From NCBI RefSeq assembly GCF_901000735.1, contig NC_081551.1, positions 17,760,545-17,824,544 of the forward strand: a stretch of DNA of 64,000 nt, in the 5' to 3' direction. Each line of letters opens with the position of its first letter. Position 1 is the first letter of the stretch. The DNA comes from Corylus avellana (taxonomy: Eukaryota > Streptophyta > Magnoliopsida > Fagales > Betulaceae). This document shows positions 33,401-41,799 of the stretch, piece after piece. A model generated the notes under the pieces. That model was given only the letters and a program-made list of their open reading frames with translations, was not told the DNA's origin and searched no databases. The position numbers were made by a program, and so were the translations under genes.

Positions 33401-36278
33401 NNNNNNNNNNNNNNNNNNNNNNNNNNNNNNNNNNNNNNNNNNNNNNNNNNNNNNNNNNNNNNNNNNNNNNNNNNNNCACACACTCACACACACTAATCAC
33501 TATTATCATATTACATATAGTATTATTTAGTTAATATGTTAAAATGTTAATGCTTAATATGGGTCAAGTATATAATGTCAATATTAATATATATTGTATC
33601 TTATATATAAACATTTATATACTTATATGGTTATATGATTGTATCATTATCTGATTTATATGGGTAATGGGTCAATGTTAATTGTTATAACTTATATACT
33701 TATATTATATGTTCTCATTATCACGATTCATGATATATGATTTAAATTCAAATTGTTAAGTTTTTATTTACCATAAATTGTGATTATAAATTTATAATGT
33801 GTAAATTATAAGAAACACATTAGTTACTTAATTATTAATCATTTAATCTAATAGTAATACTCAAACTCTAAGTAATAAATTCATATGATGTAATGGTCAT
33901 ACACTCATACTTAAATTTTATGATCATATTATCTCACAATTAATATTAATATTATCTTAGATCTAAGATCATGTGATACATCATATATGTTTTATAAGAA
34001 TAAAGTATATAATTATAATGTATTGATTAAATAACACAATAACTTATGCAGATATACCATATAATTATATAATGATTAATGATTATGTGATATATACGAT
34101 TCCAATTTCCAAAGTATAAACTATCTAATTATAATATTTGTATTAAATGACACAATAACTTGTGCGGTTGTACACTTGTACTATATAATTATATCATATG
34201 ATAAAATGATTAATGATATTATATATATATATAATATATATACACACATATACATAAATAACTAAAAAAAAACAAAGGTATATAATATATTTGTTATTAT
34301 TGAGTGAATGAGTAATATTGATTATATATTGTTATTTGTTACTTAATAAAAAATATATGAGCCGAGCTTAATAAGCGAGGCGAGCCTTATACGAGCCAAG
34401 CTCACGAGTTAGCCGAGTCGAGCCGAGCTTGCTTCGTTTAATATTCGAGCTAGGATTTGTGTTCACGAAGTGCTTCACTTAATATTCGAGTCGAGCACGA
34501 GCCGGGCTTATGCGAGCCGAGCCCGAGCTTGCTCGCGAGACGCTTCGCTCACTTAACAGCCCTAGGTCACTCTTACCTGTCTAAGCTACACGAAACACTA
34601 CTGAATGTGTTAAAGAAAATAATTTTGTAATTAACCTCAATGTTCATACTTTTATAAACACATGTGATTGTAGTTTAAGAAAATGGTTCTACAAACTGTT
34701 ATCTTTTTCCAGGGAGTTATTTTTGTTTGGATTTAGTTGTAATTTATTCTCGTTTTGTTGAATGGAGGGGATGCATGGGGGTTGGCTTTAATACTTTTTA
34801 GCAAGTGTGTGTCAGCTCTATATGCTGACTTGTTGCGATCAACACTTCCTTCTGGATGTTTTACCCAACACAATCAGTTTTAAGGTATCTACAATTATGA
34901 TTTTTTCATTCTAGTTGTCCTCTAATTTTAGTTAGTGCCCGTATGGTTAAATATATTTGCACTATGCCAGAATCAGTGCATTTTGGTTGTCTATTGTTGA
35001 AACAATGTGTAGGTTTCTGTTACTCTTAAAATTAATGAGTGCATTTTTCTTCCCCATTATCTGTTTCTGCATATCTCTCACTTGCTGTTTTTTAATCTGA
35101 AAATAGGACACACACCTTTTACTTACTGGGGGAATAGAAAAAATTCTTCGTATGTATGATTTAAATCGCCCAGATGCACCTCCAACGGAAGTGGATAAGT
35201 CTCCTGGGTCAGTCAGAACTGTTGCATGGCTCCATAGTGATCAGACAATATTAAGTTCTTGTACTGATATGGGGGGTGTAAGGTATAAATGAAGCTACTG
35301 TCTTTTTTGTATTACTTGTTGAAGCTTGGATTGTTTGCCAAATATACTTAAGTTTTTAGTGAATGCACAACAGATTATGGGACATAAGAAGTGGTAAAAT
35401 TGTCCAAACACTTGAGACCAAGTCATCTGTGACTAGTGCCGAAGTGAGTCAAGATGGTCGTTATATCACAACTGCCGATGGGTCTACTGTTAAATTCTGG
35501 GATGCAAACTAGTAAGTTTCAAGCCAGGTTTCTATTTCTTCTGCTACAATTCCAGCTTGTGTGGCTTATGATATTTTTTTTTTTCTGTTTTCCAGCTTTG
35601 GGTTAGTGAAGAGTTACAACATGCCATGCACAGTAGAGTCGGCTTCCTTGGAACCAAAGTATGGGAATAAGTTTATTGCTGGAGGAGAAGATATGTGGAT
35701 TCGGGTATTTGATTTTCATACTGGTGAAGAGATTGGTATGTACTCCAGCTTGAATTATTTGGTTGAAAAAATCCCAGTGTTATATACATTTAGTGCTGGA
35801 TTTCGATAACATTAAATGGGTTTTCTCTTACTACTTCCTAATCATAGTTTACATTGATTTTCCACGTGATTATTCATTTGAAAGTATTAGTTGTAATATG
35901 TTTTCATTTATACAGCATTTAGATTAGACAGCCTGTCTGATGCTGTAAAGATATGTAGATCTTTTGTTGCGTTTCTGATTCTATGCCGTAGTGATATGTC
36001 TGTATATGGATGCAGCATGCAATAAAGGTCACCATGGCCCTGTACACTGTGTGCGTTTCTCACCAGGAGGGGAATCATATGCCTCTGGATCTGAGGATGG
36101 AACCATTAGAATATGGCAGACTGGCCCCTTGACCCAAGATGACGCCGAGGCACTCACAGCAAATGGATCAGCTGGAAAGGTGAAGGTAACCGCAGAAGAG
36201 GTTTCACGCAAGATTGAAGGATTTCAGATTGAAGATGAGGGAAACCCCAGAGAGAAGGAAGAGGCGGGGAACGAGTGA
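4854..36278 (+). CDS. STRAP: STRAP-like WD40 repeat protein, seven exons
   Basis: Exons inferred from GT-AG sites and frame: 4854-4971, 5501-5636, 6319-6400, about 35107-35282, 35374-35511, 35596-35735 and 36016-36278. They sum to 351 codons including TGA, giving a 350-residue protein, the usual size for plant serine/threonine kinase receptor-associated protein-like genes. WD-type signatures run in order: [51 protein letters not shown]. The tail is charged. The family forms a beta-propeller scaffold; in animals it binds TGF-beta receptors and SMN complexes, while its plant role is less defined. All joins keep frame, so the gene looks functional. Intron 3 is 28.7 kb and filled with transposons and other genes, which may be an assembly join. 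The boundary of exon 4 is good to about one base. Confidence 0.9.
5719..5962 (+). repeat. Tandem duplication of about 122 bp in STRAP intron 2
   Basis: Two adjacent copies (about 5719-5840 and 5841-5962) share the run from ATTTTTGTTAAAGAAATGTC to TAATCTGATGTTA with only a few differences. It is a local intronic duplication and affects no splice site. Confidence 0.8.
6593..9565. mobile_element. hAT-like non-autonomous element, copy 1
   Basis: It starts TAGGGGTGTAAATGAGCCGAG and ends AACAGCCCTA, the terminal style of plant hAT elements. Both ends have dense subterminal GAGCTCGAGC/GAGCCGAGC motifs (6600-6770 and 9350-9550). The interior is AT-rich and lacks a transposase frame. A GC-rich block at 7430-7880 could be captured gene sequence. 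The right 1.15 kb is repeated at 33477-34564. The left flank is STRAP intron and holds the 8-bp word TCTTACCT (6586-6593, overlapping the first base). The right flank is CACTA transposase sequence, so the two flanks do not belong to one insertion site. Confidence 0.75.
7430..7880. other. GC-rich, possibly captured segment inside the hAT-like element
   Basis: This block is far richer in G+C than the rest of the element and is open in two frames: + strand 7414-7893 and - strand 7428-7868, the latter Ser/Pro/Thr-rich. It looks like the 5' end of a nuclear gene (leader plus low-complexity N-terminus). No domain is recognisable, so capture is inferred from composition only. Confidence 0.35.
9563..10684 (-). 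pseudogene. CACTA (En/Spm) TNP2-type transposase, 3' truncated
   Basis: The 373-residue frame starts MDRSWM. An N-terminal transposase-associated domain contains the Cys pair CPCRDC (39-44) and a conserved HLY..GF..TYTRW run (58-71). The C-terminal part has the TNP2 signature [18 protein letters not shown] near 325-342, then a YSIW motif. The family normally continues for several hundred residues with the catalytic core, which is missing. The frame breaks exactly where the hAT-like element begins, and the stop codon is supplied by that element's terminal CCCTA. The start is the first Met matching the family N-terminus. It is a transposon relic, not a host gene. Confidence 0.85.
10685..11175. 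other. Presumed 5' leader of the CACTA element
   Basis: AT-rich DNA between the transposase start and the palindrome array. No other gene is seen. By position it would be the 5' untranslated and subterminal part of the CACTA element. Confidence 0.35.
11186..11484. repeat. Regular array of eight 16-bp GATC palindromes
   Basis: GTGCGATCGATCGCAC or a one- or two-base variant begins at 11186, 11229, 11266, 11309, 11352, 11389, 11426 and 11469. Start-to-start distances are only 43 or 37 bp, because the spacers come in two types: a 27-bp one with AAAGGTTTTTACTT or close variants, and a 21-bp one with CAGGGGATTCAGC. It lies just upstream of the CACTA transposase, where such elements carry subterminal transposase-binding repeats, so that is the most likely role. 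Some spacers also contain CACTACTAGAAA, like a CACTA terminus. Confidence 0.85.
11491..14320. other. Repeat-derived intergenic DNA
   Basis: Apart from a small MITE at 12257-12438 nothing is recognisable. The segment 13240-13760 has an open minus-strand frame (13243-13536) downstream of a GA-rich leader-like stretch, but no family motif. The rest is AT-rich. Confidence 0.4.
12257..12438. mobile_element. Small hAT-like MITE
   Basis: It starts TAGGGGTGGTAAG and ends TTATTATCCCTA, so the outer bases are inverted repeats. The interior has GGGTTGTGTC and GGTCGTGTC motifs in inverted relation, common in plant hAT MITEs. No clear 8-bp target duplication was found. Confidence 0.5.
14336..15400. repeat. 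Degenerate GATC-rich minisatellite
   Basis: Units of roughly 50-62 bp built on CGATCAATCGAACTAATTCA and GGATCGATCGGATGTTTGAT recur about fifteen times with drift. Many steps are themselves partial palindromes around GATCGATC. It decays towards the right end. No coding potential is seen. Confidence 0.8.
15492..15610. repeat. Second cluster of GATCGATC palindromes with a 22-bp hairpin
   Basis: Arms 15492-15513 and 15519-15540 are inverted repeats (two mismatches, 5-base loop), each holding an ATCGATCGC core. Two more GCGATCGATCGCAC-like palindromes follow at about 15568 and 15590. The same motif forms the regular array at 11186-11484. It sits immediately upstream of the leader of the retroelement open frame. 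Confidence 0.75.
16016..17415 (+). pseudogene. Chimeric gag: transposon-protein-like N-terminus fused to Ty3 gag
   Basis: Frame 16016-16627 carries a domain like the 'putative plant transposon protein' family (Transposase_32 type): [32 protein letters not shown] frameshift near 16500 moves the reading to frame 16507-17415, which continues the same domain ([20 protein letters not shown]). It then passes in frame, after an acidic linker (about 16850-16935), into a Ty3-type gag: [43 protein letters not shown]. The join is near 16936. Usual chromovirus gags start differently, so the N-terminal part looks replaced. The TAG after 17415 separates gag from the zinc-knuckle frame. Confidence 0.7.
17428..19170 (+). 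pseudogene. Ty3/gypsy zinc knuckle, protease and reverse transcriptase
   Basis: A CX2CX4HX4C knuckle ([14 protein letters not shown]) lies at residues 31-44 of the 17428 frame. The protease site reads [10 protein letters not shown] where the family has DSG, so the catalytic triplet is damaged. A TAG near 18265 interrupts the start of reverse transcriptase, which resumes with [14 protein letters not shown] and [14 protein letters not shown] and is then split by a 287-bp LTR. It continues from 18880 with [15 protein letters not shown] and the catalytic [14 protein letters not shown] at 19168 ends this piece. Each break is a simple substitution or insertion, so the element decayed in place. Confidence 0.85.
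18556..18842 (-). mobile_element. Solo LTR, copia-like, inserted in reverse transcriptase
   Basis: It begins TGTAGAAAAAG and ends ATATTCTAACA. The reverse complement therefore starts TGTTAGAATATT, a common plant copia LTR opening. The Ty3 reverse transcriptase frame is continuous on either side. A perfect 5-bp target duplication is not visible (TGAGG against ACGGT), so either end may have changed. CTATTTATAG at about 18639 is a TATA-like element. Confidence 0.65.
19198..23310 (+). pseudogene. Ty3/gypsy RNase H, integrase and chromodomain-like tail, interrupted
   Basis: RNase H is seen at [18 protein letters not shown] and [13 protein letters not shown]. Integrase has an HHCC finger (the H residues before GGTKMYRDL, then CSTCQQIK) and a DDE core: [20 protein letters not shown] and the E of LQEAMG. 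A 1952-bp solo LTR interrupts the integrase after the AFSTAY-type site at 20576. The frame resumes at 22529 with [22 protein letters not shown] (about 22621) and TGA (about 22711) stops follow. A GPY/F-type module ([25 protein letters not shown]) and, after another stop at 23183, a chromodomain-like [19 protein letters not shown] close the protein. Confidence 0.85.
20577..22528. mobile_element. Solo LTR (1952 bp) with perfect target duplication
   Basis: It opens TGTAACATCC, closes ATTGTCACA (TG..CA ends) and is flanked by GCATA on both sides (20572-20576 and 22529-22533). The integrase coding sequence joins exactly across it. The interior has no coding domain, a possible TATA (TTAAATA near 22288) and several TA microsatellites. 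It is therefore the product of LTR-LTR recombination of a later-arriving element. Confidence 0.9.
23432..24268 (+). mobile_element. 3' LTR of the Ty3/gypsy element (right end lost)
   Basis: It follows the polypurine tract directly and opens TGTGACATCC. A TATA box (CTATAAATA, near 23832) would start the R region. A palindromic A/T run (AAT)n(ATT)n lies at 23590-23622. The downstream end cannot be fixed because the sequence runs into an AC microsatellite and a gap, followed by an inverted copy of the downstream half. Confidence 0.7.
23935..24834. repeat. Large inverted repeat around an assembly gap
   Basis: The left arm (23935-24268) and right arm (24517-24834) are reverse complements with few differences. 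The centre holds an AC tract, 94 Ns, an AT tract and about 60 unique bases. The arms are LTR downstream sequence head to head. It may be a real rearrangement or a palindromic assembly artefact. Confidence 0.85.
24287..24380. other. Assembly gap (94 N)
   Basis: A run of N between (CA)n and (TA)n tracts, in the centre of the inverted repeat. Confidence 1.
24835..25255 (+). pseudogene. RNase T2 family relic, 3' exons
   Basis: A first piece (24832-24890) reads [20 protein letters not shown]. After an intron-like T-rich stretch and a CAG acceptor (25004) comes [20 protein letters not shown], then HITCNFD, a TGA stop, and [19 protein letters not shown]. The C..D..G..Q..E..C..D..G..I..C spacing matches the C-terminus of plant S-like RNase T2 enzymes, which are secreted or vacuolar endoribonucleases. 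The catalytic His motifs lie in earlier exons that are absent. Phase across the presumed intron does not fit a canonical donor. The piece starts exactly where the inverted repeat ends. Confidence 0.5.
25256..27740. other. AT-rich intergenic DNA
   Basis: No gene is recognised. Open frames here are short and without motifs. Confidence 0.5.
27746..28076. mobile_element. MITE-like long imperfect inverted repeat
   Basis: The left half (TACTCCCCTAAAGTTTGGG, CAATTCGACC, CCAAACTTCCAAATTTTT) is mirrored by the right half (AAAAATTTGGAAGTTTTGGG, GGTCAAATTG, GGGGTAAAGTATAC). The centre is A/T-rich. The whole would fold back, as in a MITE with long terminal inverted repeats. The target duplication was not resolved. 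Confidence 0.5.
28077..28914. other. Upstream region of the F-box gene
   Basis: It holds a TGTAACATCCCCA word near 28226, like the start of the solo LTR at 20577, so an LTR fragment may lie here. A pyrimidine-rich leader precedes the ATG. No clear TATA box is seen. Confidence 0.4.
28915..30063 (+). CDS. F-box/FBA-type protein, single exon
   Basis: An intact 382-residue frame. The F-box spans about residues 8-46 ([28 protein letters not shown]) and would bind SKP1/ASK to form an SCF ubiquitin ligase. The rest is the F-box-associated region that selects substrates: [10 protein letters not shown] (108-117), [10 protein letters not shown] (125-134), [16 protein letters not shown] (157-172), [11 protein letters not shown]. 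The length is typical of CPR1/CPR30-like FBA proteins. Six ATG codons run in a row at the start, and any of the first few could initiate. It lies in the same orientation as, and inside, the third intron of the STRAP-like gene. There is no sign of decay. The substrate is unknown. Confidence 0.9.
   Translation: MMMMMMANELPEDLLTQILLWLPVVSLLRFKCVCKSWYALITHQNFVRKHLLHNKNCNTHLLLNTFNNTLGDYVVSKISYEELQISPLTQPLPSQDFGNGLNFSICVVGSCNGLVCLHAHGTLNVVIWNPTTKETKVVPESNLPLFAPTGYCTHIQGMGFGFDAKTNDYKIINFVSMYDPYFKDYYSQYVRDIIYQKELYSLSTDSWRKVDGPPCFIVETHQGVMTYTTGMGSCLAYDDGQETFVLSFDMSDEVFLKTPHPDNVQGETLFVLNESIAMADTIWNEESTEIRFDIWLLLKVGVKDSWTRLFTIGPFTEIHRPIGFWKNDTMFLHKIDDGQLFLYDPSTKQMTDLQIPGENDWMQLVTYMETLVSVKRGNESEE
30064..30949. 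other. Spacer between the F-box and PGM-like genes
   Basis: AT-rich DNA that probably includes the F-box 3' UTR and the upstream part of the decayed PGM-like gene. Nothing else is recognised. Confidence 0.45.
30950..33150 (+). pseudogene. Phosphoglycerate-mutase-like (histidine phosphatase) gene, decayed
   Basis: Pieces with proper splice sites: one ending at 31090 ([18 protein letters not shown], with the catalytic RHG), 31595-31714 ([28 protein letters not shown]), 31786-31885 ([20 protein letters not shown]) and 32072-32211 ([27 protein letters not shown]). The second catalytic His exon ([10 protein letters not shown], near 32305) has lost its AG acceptor and diverges after the His. The next exon (33028 on, [20 protein letters not shown]) has TGA where the family has an Arg codon. 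The N-terminal transit peptide is also not found. Relatives are chloroplast-type phosphoglycerate-mutase-like phosphatases. It is probably non-functional. Confidence 0.75.
33377..33476. other. Assembly gap (100 N)
   Basis: Exactly 100 Ns, the usual placeholder for a gap of unknown size. It hides the left part of the second hAT-like copy. Confidence 1.
33477..34564. mobile_element. hAT-like element, copy 2 (right part only)
   Basis: It matches 8412-9565 with a few percent difference: single substitutions, a shorter TA tract and a missing CTGCTCACGAG step. It ends AACAGCCCTA. The right flank is STRAP intron, and TCTTACCT (34571-34578) lies 6 bases beyond the end. The same 8-mer immediately precedes copy 1 at 6586-6593. 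Confidence 0.85.
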
Positions 36279-38592
36279 CATGGAGTGACATGGCCGACTA
36301 CTATATTGCCCATTGCTGGCCATATTGCTTTGCTGTTCTAGATGTTACTTCATGCTATGGGATATGGACTGAAGTCGCTGAAGTGAACCTTTTTTTTGTA
36401 CAATTTAGTTAATGCTGCATTGCATAGAGATATGGATCAGACCAAATCAACAGCTATCTCACCAGATCTCCGCCCTATTCTTATTTATATTATGGTAGGT
36501 TGTATAATGGAAGACCGCTGATCAGGTGGTGTCGAGTCCTGTCTCCATCCGGACAGCCTTATCCTGGACATTTGTTGAAATCCATAGAAAACGTGATTTA
36601 TTTTTTTTTGTTTTAGTTTGTCATCTTTTGTTTCATGTTTTGTATCTCATTGATGTACCATCATGTTTTCCAGATGAAATGCTTGTACACCTTGCACCTA
36701 CAAACCATCAAAATGTTCCTAGTTGCCCTTGGGTCAAATTTGACTGATAGTTTGGATGGAAAATGCCGCACGTGAGTGGCACACCTCAATCATTTTGAAG
36801 TTATTAATGTACCATTAGTGTGAAATTGCATTGTTTTAGGAAAAAAAGAGTTAATGCTGGTAGATAGGAGTCATAGGACCTTTGTTGTGGGAGGGTTGGT
36901 CGCAATCAGCTTATATTATTATAGGTAGGGGTGGGAGTCGGATAATTCGGTTACAAAAATTGGATTTTCGCATTTTGCACCACCATTGTTGGTAACGTCG
37001 AAATTTTTACCGACTTATTTTGCAAACATTTTGTTCCGTTACCGAATGACGGTCGGTAACGTTGGTTCGGTAATATCGGTCGGAAATGGTGGTTAGTAAT
37101 GTAGGTAAGCAAAGAAATAGAAAATTGGTTGGCAAAGTCTGTTGATGTCGATTAGTATAGTTGGTTCGGTTAGAAAATGTTATTTCACCTACCGAATTGA
37201 GTTTGTTAGAAATAGAAAAAGCCTATCGGCTATCAGTTAAACGGTGTCAGTAAGCGGTTAATTTGCCCACTCCTAAATTGATAGGGTGGCCACCCCTATC
37301 ATTAATTTACCCACCCCTCACCCCTAATGATAGGGCCACACCCCTAATGATAGGGGTGGCCACGACGAATACCGTCTGTTGTGGGCCACAACAAATTGGT
37401 TGAAAGCTTGATACTTCTCATTAAACACTCTGCCCTTGGAATATGAGGAATATAAGTACAAACTTGGAAATAATATTGGGTGGAATCAAGTAGAAAATGC
37501 AGTGTGAACAAGTGTTGAGAATTGAACACATTGGATTACGACTGCAATCTAATGCAAACTACTACGCCTTTATTGAACAAAATTAGGTTTGCTTAATTGA
37601 ACTAAGTTCTTAATTTGCATCAGAAGCCTCTTAAAACGTAAAACGTGAAGGAAGAATTCATTTTTCTTAGTCCACATTTCATTTAAAGGCGAGCTATATC
37701 ACACAAACTGAATTCTTCCTTTGGCGAGCCACTCATGCAAATGACGAATATGCAAAATTAAGATAGATTAAAGAATTATTCCTTACATCACACCAAAGGA
37801 CGAAGGTGTGAGCTATTAGGATTTTTTTTTTTTGGTGAGTCATCCATGATAAAGAATAGATACGCAAAGTCATAGTCAATCATGATAAATTACAGATATG
37901 TGAAAGTTATATGAATGATTTCTTAGGGGGTTATTACAAGTGGCAAAGTTAGGGTTTTTGATAAACCCTAGGCCATAAACAAAAGCTTATTGCATGGTCA
38001 TTGTTAGTCAATTGAGTATATGTTAAAGTAGACACCCGTGACGCATGACAAACTAAATTCAAATTATAAGACCATATTATTGGTCAATTGATTTATTTTG
38101 AACTTGAGTAAAAACTATAAAACCATATTATTGAAATTAAAAATCTAAGAAGTAAATTCAAATTATATTAAAATATAGGGGCTAAATATATTATTTAAAA
38201 ACAAAAATCCGTAAGAAAAGGAAAGAGAAGCCTAGAAGGAATAATTTAATCGGAAAACTTAAAAAAGAAAGGGGGCGGTGTTTGTAAAGTGCAGTATATG
38301 TTAACGATTCTTACGATTCACGAAGTTCAAGTGGGTCAGCTTGTTGTTTCCCAATAAAAAACATTGAAAAAAGAAAGGAAGATTTAAAACACCAGTATCG
38401 TAAATTGATAGAAATAGGAGGGATAGTTTCGTCAAAGTGCGCCAAATAAATAACCCATCCGAGGATAGCTCTACCCGATCAGTTGCTTGTGAGAGTTGCG
38501 ACCTTTCTCTCCCCCTTCAGAGCTGAAGTGCGAGAGCGCGTGTGAGCGAGTGTTTCCCTCTCTCCAATTTTTCCAAAATCTCACTCCAAAAG
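36279..38592. other. Intergenic region between the STRAP-like and H2A.Z genes
   Basis: The first few hundred bases are the STRAP 3' UTR. A hAT-like MITE follows at 36926-37275, then short CCCTAATGATAGGG repeats (37280-37365) and AT-rich DNA up to the H2A.Z leader. No further gene is recognised. Confidence 0.5.
36926..37275. mobile_element. hAT-like MITE, about 350 bp
   Basis: It opens TAGGGGTGGGAGTCGG and closes TTTGCCCACTCCTA, so the ends are inverted. It is flanked by ATTATAGG on the left and ATTGATAGG on the right, a near 8-bp target duplication. The interior is rich in TCGGTAA steps and has no coding capacity. Confidence 0.6.
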
Positions 38593-41500
38593 ATGTCGGG
38601 AAAGGGCGCGAAGGGTTTGATCATGGGCAAGGCCTCGGCGGCCGCCAACAAGGACAAGGACAGCAAGAAGAAGCCCATCTCTCGCTCCTCTCGCGCGGGC
38701 CTTCAGGTCCAGATCTCTCTCTCCCCTTTTCCCCTCCTACCTTTCGCTTTCCTCCATCTCATTCTCTTTCAATTTCACTCTTTGCCTTGGACTTTTCTTT
38801 CGCGAATTTTGGTTGTCAAACCTCCCGGTTTTTTTCTCGCTTGTTAAGCACGGTTTTGGTTGGTGAGCTTAAATTTTTTGACAATTATAAGAAAATGTTT
38901 CTAATTATTGAGTTTAAACGCTTTTTTTGGCCCCCTTTTTTTTTCGTAGCAACCAAACAGGGTTTGGTGTGGGGCTTTTAACTATTTGAAAAGGAAAAAT
39001 GTTTTTCAAGGCACATTTAACTTACCCTTTTGAATATTTTAATTAGACTGTGAGAGACCTTGTAGTTTTTAGACATCATTGGAGATGTGTATGCATCTAA
39101 CTTGTTTAGGCTTGATTAATCTTTATTTTTTTGGTTGGATAAGTGCTTTTCGTCATTGTGCTCTTTGTTTAATTCAATGTTGTTTGACTAAATTGTCCAG
39201 TAGGTTATGTCAAATAAGTGAAGAGTCAAGTATGCTAGTGCGATATCTACGATTAAAGGGGAAAAAAAGAGCCATACGGACTGTTGTGGTTTAGTTTTAT
39301 TATCCAAAGTATCAACTTGTAGGAGAGTGCTTGAGCGGAGACTAAGGTTTTGTAATTATTAGGAAATTAGTGTGTCTAGGTTCTGCTGAGATTGCTCTGT
39401 TTTTTTTTTTTTTTTTGGGTGGTCTTCGAGCTCTTGTTTTGTTTTAGGCAGTTCAAACTTGTGGTTTTGCTGTCCATAACTATTTAGGTTTTAAGAGCTG
39501 AGTACTCATCTCTGCAAGCTGACGCTTGTGTGTTGAGGTAGTTATCATCTTTGATATTCTAGTCATAATCTCTGTGGATTCCCAAACATGATCTGCATTT
39601 TGGTGGCAGCCAGAGGCTTGATTTTTCCGAAATTAGCAGGCAACATGCGGTGCACCATTATCTCTGTTATATATGCAGTTGTTATAAATAATGGAGATAG
39701 ACAGGAAGGGGAAGACAAGTTGTGGTGGGTTCCCTTAAAAAGAGGGTTGGATGGTAATTTTTCTACAATGTCATAGATTGTCATGATGGTTTTCGTTTCC
39801 CTTGGAAGGGTGTTTGATGGGCTAAGGTTCCTTTGAGGGTGGCCTTTTTTGTGTGGTCAGTGGCATTAGGAAAGATCCTTACCATGGACAATCTCTGGAA
39901 AGAGCGTGTCATTGCAGTTGATAGGTGTTGTATGTGCAAAAAGAATGGGGAGTTTGTGGACCATCTTTTTCATTGTACGGTAGCTTGTGCCATTTGAAAT
40001 GTTTTCCTTAGTTGATTTGGGTTGTCTTGGGTTCTGCCTAGATGAGTAGTCGATTTGTATACTTATTGGTAGATTGCCGGCAGTACTCGGAGTGCTGCTG
40101 TGTGGGAGATGGTATTTTCGTGCCTTTTGTGGTGTATGTGGAGGAAAATGAATGATAGAAGTTTTGAGGACCGCAAAAGGACTTTAGAGGAGATTAATTC
40201 TTTAATTTTTTAGCACTTTGTATCTTTGGACAATTGCTTATGTTTTTCTTTTGGTAATTAGTTATCATGATTCTCTTGTTCTTTTGACCCTACTAGTTAG
40301 GTGGTTTTTCTTGTATACTTTTTGTGTACATGGGGGTGCTTTATGCTTTTCATGATCTTTATTACTTATATATAAAAAAGGTTATAAATAGTGGACATCT
40401 ACCTATAAAAATAAAATAAAATGGTAGACATCTAAGGCCCACGACCTTTGTATTTTTGTGCTTGAGGATTGTTAAAGTGAAGAATAACATTTCCAAGGGA
40501 TTTGGCTCTTTAGTACATCTAGTTGAGAAATATGGTGCTGTCTGTCATTCATGGTGATTATTATCAGGTTGGTTTCTGTGGCAGTTGAGTATGCTTGACA
40601 TGGATCACATCAAGTGTCGATGAATGAGTTTTACACATAACTAAGTGATTTCCAACAGAAACCTAGACAACATATGTGCTCGAATAAGATGAAGATGTTA
40701 AATCTGATCAAAATTGCACCAGTTTTTTTCTTACTCTGACTTAAGTTGCGCTTGGGAATCCATTTATGTTGTTAGAGGTGGCGTTCATTAATCTTGTGTA
40801 TGATTCATATGTTTGTACTCATGTTTTGAAATGTATAAATGTTGCTCTATTAGGGATTTATTTTCGAACCCATTTTTGTTTAAAAAGAACTCTTTTTTGC
40901 CTCCTGCCCCCAGTGGAGGCTGAGGATTATGCATATTTAAACCCTTCATGTGGATTGCGTTTTATATAATAGGTGACTTCACTGTGCCTCTTGCAGCTTT
41001 GTTACTGAACTTTTTGTATTAGTTGTTTGTTATAGTTTGCACTGCTTCCCCTCCATATAGGGGAGGTGATTGGTGGTAAGTTTTTCCTTTCTCAAGGAGC
41101 CAATGGAAAAGCTGAAGACAAATTACATTATTTAGCGGTTAGGTTTGCACATATGTAATGAAGGTAGTCATCCTTTCTAGAGTTGTTTAAATCAAATGCT
41201 TGCCTCTCCTCTTCCTTTCTTCTGTTCCATGTTTGTCTTGTATAGATATAGTTGTTCTGATCTGTGACGGACCAAATTTTTTTCCCCATTTTATGTATCT
41301 TGATATGACTTCTAAGATGTTGCAAGCGGAAACTTAAGCAGGGGACCCCTACTTCTTTAGCCAATTAATTTGAAGTTTATTATTTTTTATGGATGAATCA
41401 GTTTGTATTGATGTTTTTTTCTTGGTTCAGCATTGCTGTTAGGTATTGTGATTCTATTAAAAGAGTAGTCTGAAAGATTTGTTCTGGAATGTATAATTGC

Positions 41501-41799
41501 AGTTTCCAGTGGGTCGGATCCACCGTCTACTGAAGTCAAGGACCACATCAAGTGGGAGAGTTGGAGCAACAGCTGCAGTCTACTCTGCGGCAATCTTAGA
41601 GTATTTGACTGCAGAGGTGTTGGAGCTGGCTGGCAATGCAAGCAAGGATCTCAAGGTCAAACGTATCACTCCCAGGCATTTGCAGCTTGCGATCCGAGGT
41701 GACGAAGAACTTGATACTCTTATCAAAGGAACCATTGCTGGTGGAGGTGTGATCCCTCACATCCACAAGTCACTTATCAACAAGTCGTCCAAGGACTAG
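38593..41799 (+). CDS. H2A.Z: Histone H2A.Z variant, two exons
   Basis: Exon 1 is 38593-38706 and exon 2 is 41503-41799, giving 136 residues, the length of Arabidopsis H2A.Z proteins. The start [13 protein letters not shown] and the Lys-rich N-tail are typical of the variant. The histone fold runs from [16 protein letters not shown] to [20 protein letters not shown]. The [12 protein letters not shown] docking region and short KSSKD end replace the SQEF tail of H2A.X. It is deposited by SWR1 at promoters and affects transcription and temperature responses. The 2.8-kb intron falls between Gln38 and Phe39 and holds a LINE relic. The frame is intact and highly conserved. Confidence 0.95.
39560..40385 (+). 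mobile_element. LINE 3' relic in the H2A.Z intron
   Basis: Broken + strand frames give [38 protein letters not shown] and [20 protein letters not shown]. This is the zf-RVT type region (Cys/His cluster after reverse transcriptase) of plant LINEs. In-frame stops interrupt it, and it ends in an A-rich tail near 40375. Only the 3' end remains, as expected of 5'-truncated LINE insertions. Confidence 0.75.
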
